Source: CAITSH01 sp945892985
Lineage (GTDB): Bacteria; Pseudomonadota; Gammaproteobacteria; Burkholderiales; SG8-39
Direction: 5' to 3'
Length of the DNA: 64,000 bases
Assembly: GCA_945892985.1 (NCBI GenBank)
Contig: CAMDDU010000012.1
Coordinates: 1 to 64,000 of the forward strand
Made by a program: the position numbers and the translations under genes. The notes under the pieces are model-generated. The model had not been told where the DNA came from. It was given only the letters and a program-made list of their open reading frames with translations, and made no database searches. Below, in pieces: positions 60,431 through 64,000 of the stretch (position 1 is the first letter of the stretch; each line of letters starts with the position of its first letter).

Positions 60431-61699
60431 ATGGATACACTGACCGACATCAAAACTTACATGCATGAACTGGGCCGCCGCGCCCGGGCGGCATCGCGGG
60501 TGCTCGCCCGCGCCGACGGCGCGGCAAAAAACCGGGCGCTTAGCGCGATGGCCTCCGGGATTCGTCGCAATATCGGGGCGCTTCTTGCTGCCAATGCGGC
60601 GGACATTATGTCGGCCAAATCGGTGGGCAAGGACAATGCGTTCATTGATCGGCTAACACTCACACCCACCTCGGTCGAGGCCATGGCGCGGGGTATTGAG
60701 CAGGTTGCATTGCTCCCCGACCCGATTGGCGTGATCAGCAACCGGCATGTGCAGCCCTCCGGTATCGAGGTGGCGCAGATGCGTGTGCCGCTCGGCGTGA
60801 TCGGCATCATTTATGAGTCGCGCCCCAACGTCACAGCCGACGCAGCCGCGCTGTGCCTGAAATCCGGTAACGCCTGCATTCTCCGGGGTGGGTCGGAATC
60901 CGTCCGATCCAACCTGGCGATCGCGGCCTGCGTGCAGGACGGGCTTCAGTCGGCAGGTTTGCCTACCACCGCAGTGCAGGTCGTGAAAACAGCGGATCGG
61001 GAGGCGGTAAGCGCCTTGCTGAACATGCCCGAATACGTCGATATCATCGTGCCGCGCGGGGGTAAGAGCCTGATAGCCAGGATTATGGCGGAGTCGCGCA
61101 TCCCAATGATCAAACACCTGGATGGCGTTTGCCACGTTTACATTGACGACGCCGCCGACCGCGGAAAGGCCGTGCGTATTGCCGACAACGCCAAAACGCA
61201 ACGCTACGGCACTTGTAACACCATGGAAACGTTACTGGTACACGAAACGATCGCGCCTGCGGTCCTGCCGGCCTTAGCTAAAATCTATGCCGAAAAAGGC
61301 GTGGAATTGCGTGGTGACGAAGCTTCCCGCCGGTTGGTTGAAGGCATGGCGGCGGCGACAGAGTCGGATTGGTACGCGGAATATCTTGCCCCGATATTGG
61401 CCGTGCGCTTGGTCAAAGACATGGATGAAGCCATGGATCACATCGCGAAATATGGATCCCAACACACCGATGCAATCATCACGGAAGATACAGGGCGGGC
61501 ACAGCGGTTCTTGAGGGAAGTGGATTCCAGCTCAGTAATGGTCAACGCATCAACCCGTTTTGCTGATGGCTTCGAGTACGGACTTGGTGCCGAGATCGGG
61601 ATTTCTACCGACAAGCTGCATGCGCGCGGGCCGGTTGGTCTGGAGGGGTTGACCTCGCTCAAGTACGTTGTTTTTGGTCACGGTGAAATTCGGACCTAG
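60431..61699 (+). CDS. proA: Glutamate-5-semialdehyde dehydrogenase (gamma-glutamyl phosphate reductase)
   Basis: ProA reduces gamma-glutamyl phosphate in proline synthesis. The 422-residue aldehyde dehydrogenase-fold protein shows MRVPLGVIGIIYESRPNVTADAA, LKSGNACILRGGSES and the catalytic Cys in RYGTCNTMETLLVHE. The GLGAEIGISTDKLHARGPVGLEGL end is typical. No proB is adjacent. Confidence 0.96.
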   Translation: MDTLTDIKTYMHELGRRARAASRVLARADGAAKNRALSAMASGIRRNIGALLAANAADIMSAKSVGKDNAFIDRLTLTPTSVEAMARGIEQVALLPDPIGVISNRHVQPSGIEVAQMRVPLGVIGIIYESRPNVTADAAALCLKSGNACILRGGSESVRSNLAIAACVQDGLQSAGLPTTAVQVVKTADREAVSALLNMPEYVDIIVPRGGKSLIARIMAESRIPMIKHLDGVCHVYIDDAADRGKAVRIADNAKTQRYGTCNTMETLLVHETIAPAVLPALAKIYAEKGVELRGDEASRRLVEGMAAATESDWYAEYLAPILAVRLVKDMDEAMDHIAKYGSQHTDAIITEDTGRAQRFLREVDSSSVMVNASTRFADGFEYGLGAEIGISTDKLHARGPVGLEGLTSLKYVVFGHGEIRT

Positions 61700-62297
61700 A
61701 TACGCCTACGGCGCCAAGATGTATTTCCTCGCTTTTCCGACCCCGAGGACACAAGCGATCTTCCCCTGAGACCGGCTGTATCCACCAGCAACTTCCGATT
61801 TGTCGCATGGCTTTCGTCCAAATTAACAGACCTAGCGTCGACAGGAAGTACCCACTTACATATCAATATTTGTCTTCGCACGCAGCGCAGCGGGAGACGT
61901 GGGTATTGTCGGTGTCAGCCCCTGTCCGATCTACCCGGTGAGCAGGCGAAAGGATTAAGCGCCAGCTAAAGTCGTGTAAATCATCTTCTCCCTCTTCTAC
62001 GAAGCTCGGGGTTAGTTAGTGCTAGCGCGTGCTTTCGCCGATGTTCAGGCGAAAAAATCACGATGCAGATCCACGCTAAGCTTATTAATGAGCACTCACT
62101 CTACTGTGTATTTCTTTAGCCTATGTTTTCTGACGCCATATCGCTAGAAATTTTGGGCCTTCACGGAAGAGTCCCGCACCGAAATTGGAGACAAAGTCGC
62201 CTATCCAGACATGACGGGTCAAGCATCTGCCTAATCAGGCGTGGCCCTTGGGATCGCTAAGGCTTTCTCGTAGTTCGGCATATCTCCGTATGTAAGT

Positions 62298-62320
62298 AAA
62301 CACTCCCAATAAGAGTGTTT
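62298..62320. other. 8-bp inverted repeat downstream of the Bug gene
   Basis: AAACACTC (62298-62305) and GAGTGTTT (62313-62320) form a perfect stem with loop CCAATAA. It may act as a terminator, though no T tract follows on the minus strand. Confidence 0.5.
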
Positions 62321-62335
62321 GACGCGCTGGCCCCG

Positions 62336-62364
62336 GATAGTTTTAACTATCGTGAAGCACGATA
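62336..62364. other. Two overlapping, mutually exclusive hairpins
   Basis: GATAGTT/AACTATC (62336-62351, loop TT) and TATCGTG/CACGATA (62348-62364, loop AAG) share the bases TATC, so only one can form at a time. They lie 35-63 bp past the Bug gene stop. This is the geometry of an alternative-fold switch but no reading frame links it to a gene. Confidence 0.5.
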
Positions 62365-62398
62365 AGCAGAGGCCGGAAAACTACGGACCGGCTAAACG

Positions 62399-63367
62399 TC
62401 AGTCTACTTTCACGCCTAATTCGCGGATCAATTTGCTCCAACGGGCGATATCGTTGCGTATCAGCGGTTGAACCTCGTCCAAGGGAATGCTGAGCGGGTC
62501 AAAGCTTTGCGCAATCAACCGGTCCTTGATATCAGGGCGAGCAACGGCACGATCGATTTCACGATTGATGCGCTGCAGCACTTCGCGCGGCGTTCCGCTT
62601 GGAATTAGGATCACATACCACTGGTCGACGTCAAAGCCTGGCACGCTTTCATTAATACTTGGAACATCCGGCGCTCCAGTAGTGCGTTTTTTCGAACCCA
62701 CGCCAATTGCGCGCAAACGCCCGGCTTTGTGATGCGGCACGGTATTAGGAACCGTATTGAACAACGCATCGATCCTGCCCGCGAGCCCATCCTGAAGCGC
62801 GGGTGCACATCCCTTGTAGGGTACGTGAACCATGTCGATGCCGGCCATGCGCTTGAAAAGCTCCCCGCCAAGATGTTGGGGCGTACCGTTGCCGCAGGAC
62901 GCATAGGAAAGCTGGCCGGGTTTGGCTTTCGCCAAGGCAATCAAGTCGCTCACCCCTTTTGCGGATGAGCTCGCGGGAACCACCAGCATGATCGGTGTGG
63001 ATGCGATCGTTGCTACACCGGTCAGATCTTTCTCGGAATCAAAAGGCATGTTTGGAAACAAGCCCGCATTCATGGCGTAAGTACTATTTACAATCAACCA
63101 GGTGTAGCCGTCTGCGGGGGCTTTGGCGACGATTTCTGCACCAATATTGCCACTCGCACCGGGGCGGTTGTCGACAACGACTTGCTGTCCCATCGACTCT
63201 GAGAGCGGCACGGAAAGCAGGCGCGCAATCGCATCTGTCCCGCCACCCGGCGGAAAAGTTACGACAAGCCGTATCGGCTTTGAGGGAAAAGACTGTGAAA
63301 AAACTGGAAATGCTGCGAAGCCTGCCACAACAAGAAGCGCGAAACGCGCGCATTTTAGATTGATCAC
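62399..63367 (-). CDS. Bug/TctC-type tripartite tricarboxylate receptor (periplasmic)
   Basis: The 322-residue protein has a signal peptide (cleavage near PVFSQ), then SFPSKPIRLVVTFPPGGGTD, VVVDNRPGASGNIGAE and a loop AMNAGLFPNMPFDSEKDLTGVA. The start is GTG 63367, as no ATG is close. It ends in the lower-GC stretch. No permease genes are near, so it is an orphan receptor of unknown ligand. It begins 26 bp after the LOG-family gene stop on the same strand, so the two may be cotranscribed. Confidence 0.9.
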   Translation of the reverse strand: MINLKCARFALLVVAGFAAFPVFSQSFPSKPIRLVVTFPPGGGTDAIARLLSVPLSESMGQQVVVDNRPGASGNIGAEIVAKAPADGYTWLIVNSTYAMNAGLFPNMPFDSEKDLTGVATIASTPIMLVVPASSSAKGVSDLIALAKAKPGQLSYASCGNGTPQHLGGELFKRMAGIDMVHVPYKGCAPALQDGLAGRIDALFNTVPNTVPHHKAGRLRAIGVGSKKRTTGAPDVPSINESVPGFDVDQWYVILIPSGTPREVLQRINREIDRAVARPDIKDRLIAQSFDPLSIPLDEVQPLIRNDIARWSKLIRELGVKVD

Positions 63368-63393
63368 GATGATGCCCCCATAGAGGTTGATGT

Positions 63394-63972
63394 TTAGGTC
63401 GCGATTGTGTGCACAGATGCCAACTCAGTTTCCAGCAAATCAAACAGCGCGTCCAGGGAAGCGACGCTGTGAAACCGGCGCATTGCGCCCGGTCGGATCG
63501 CACCAACCGCATTCGCGCCCTCAAACCAGGCGAGAAGGGGATCCCAAAAACCCCCTTCGTCACACAGTATGATTGCTTTACTCTGGATGCAGAGATCGTT
63601 CCAGGTGATCATCTCAAACAACTCGTCGAGTGTACCGACACCTCCGGGCAAGGCAACGAAAGCATCAGACTCTACCGCCATCCGATTTTTACGCTCAGAA
63701 AGCGTATCAACAACCTCGATGTCCCCAACGCAGACATCGGCGTCCTGCTCGCGTTTTATCAAGGATGCGGGGATGATGCCATGAACTTTACCGCCAGCGG
63801 CGAACGCTGCACGGGAAGCCTCACCCATCAGACCACGCGAGCCACCGCCATAGACAAGGCGTAAATTGGCGTCGGCACATCGCTCGCCAAACTGTCGGGC
63901 CATCCGTTTGGTCGGCTCTGGCAACGTGTCCGAAGCCGAACAAAACAGTCCGATACTGGCCCGAGCCGTCAT
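63394..63972 (-). CDS. LOG family protein (cytokinin riboside 5'-monophosphate phosphoribohydrolase-like)
   Basis: The 192-residue Rossmann-like protein has the LOG signature PGGVGTLDE (residues 109-117) and the R94-K95 pair in SERKNRM. The opening SIGLFCSAS and YGGGSRGLMG are also typical. Many bacterial members are annotated as lysine decarboxylases by mistake. They release ribose phosphate from nucleoside monophosphates. The start is ATG 63972. Confidence 0.92.
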   Translation of the reverse strand: MTARASIGLFCSASDTLPEPTKRMARQFGERCADANLRLVYGGGSRGLMGEASRAAFAAGGKVHGIIPASLIKREQDADVCVGDIEVVDTLSERKNRMAVESDAFVALPGGVGTLDELFEMITWNDLCIQSKAIILCDEGGFWDPLLAWFEGANAVGAIRPGAMRRFHSVASLDALFDLLETELASVHTIAT

Positions 63973-64000
63973 ACGCCTATAGCTACGTCCAGTCCGATAT

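Larger units (their letters stand above)
61700..62398. other. 700-bp gene-free stretch
   Basis: No open frame here has a plausible RBS and family. Its composition is visibly less GC-rich than its neighbours (many TTT, AAT and TAA words), which suggests foreign or decayed DNA. It carries an inverted repeat TTTCGCC/GGCGAAA (62033-62054) and the hairpin group near 62300-62364. No tRNA was recognised. Confidence 0.65.

Noticed and set aside
61700..62398. Possible tRNA or attachment site downstream of proA
   Set aside because: No cloverleaf, T-loop motif or flanking direct repeat was found by eye.

Overview
The window is about 64 kb of GC-rich proteobacterial chromosome, densely coding on both strands. 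Gene content points to a betaproteobacterium, probably Burkholderiales-like. The signs are many Bug/TctC-type periplasmic receptors, a narXL-narK1K2-narGHJI locus followed by a parvulin gene, a yqgE-ruvX-pyrR-pyrB-pyrC' operon, an NDUFA9-type epimerase gene, and the order leuS-lptE-holA-proA. The genus cannot be named from sequence alone. I see no tRNA, rRNA, CRISPR array, intact insertion sequence or prophage.

Region 1 (1-1641): the tail of a metallo-beta-lactamase-fold hydrolase, a small conserved hypothetical gene and a beta carbonic anhydrase with its terminator. Region 2 (1659-15307, minus strand): a complete anaerobic nitrate respiration locus. NarX and NarL sense nitrate, NarK1 and NarK2 carry nitrate and nitrite, NarGHI is the membrane nitrate reductase, NarJ its chaperone, and a parvulin isomerase closes the operon. 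The narG-narH junction carries a perfect 59-bp duplication of the narH 5' end plus a G-rich hairpin, creating a 49-codon leader ORF. Region 3 (15623-19941, minus): yqgE-ruvX-pyrR-pyrB-cupin-pyrC', almost all coupled by overlapping start and stop codons. The dihydroorotase homologue lacks the metal-binding HxH and is probably the structural, non-catalytic partner of aspartate transcarbamoylase.

Region 4 (20010-27797): Bug receptors, a DNA photolyase, an enamidase-like amidohydrolase, an FAD monooxygenase, an NMT1-like binding protein and a broken Bug gene; this looks like accessory uptake and catabolism. Region 5 (27876-33257, plus): a surface glycan cassette of GT9, GtrA, GT39, a sialidase-fold protein and a small membrane protein. 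Region 6 (33364-35608): a GST, small genes and an EF-hand protein. Region 7 (35723-43329): a catabolic CoA operon (citryl-CoA-lyase-like, Bug receptor, two acyl-CoA dehydrogenases, dienelactone hydrolase, CaiB-type CoA transferase, internally deleted Bug) divergent from a LysR gene that has a stop at codon 4. Octanucleotide tandem repeats lie on both sides of that regulator.

Region 8 (43388-63972) is mostly housekeeping: EF-hand protein, membrane C13 peptidase, CCA-adding enzyme without its HD site, GST, NDUFA9-type epimerase, lytic transglycosylase, fthC, ilvA, YqaA-like membrane protein, uvrD-type helicase, leuS, lptE, holA, proA, then a 700-bp gene-free stretch with overlapping hairpins, a Bug receptor and a LOG-family protein.

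The most novel non-coding signal is a family of five 33-bp imperfect palindromes. All lie in intergenic DNA, all have the same length, and three share a tail related to CTATTGGCGCCCGGG. They look like a REP-like dispersed repeat.
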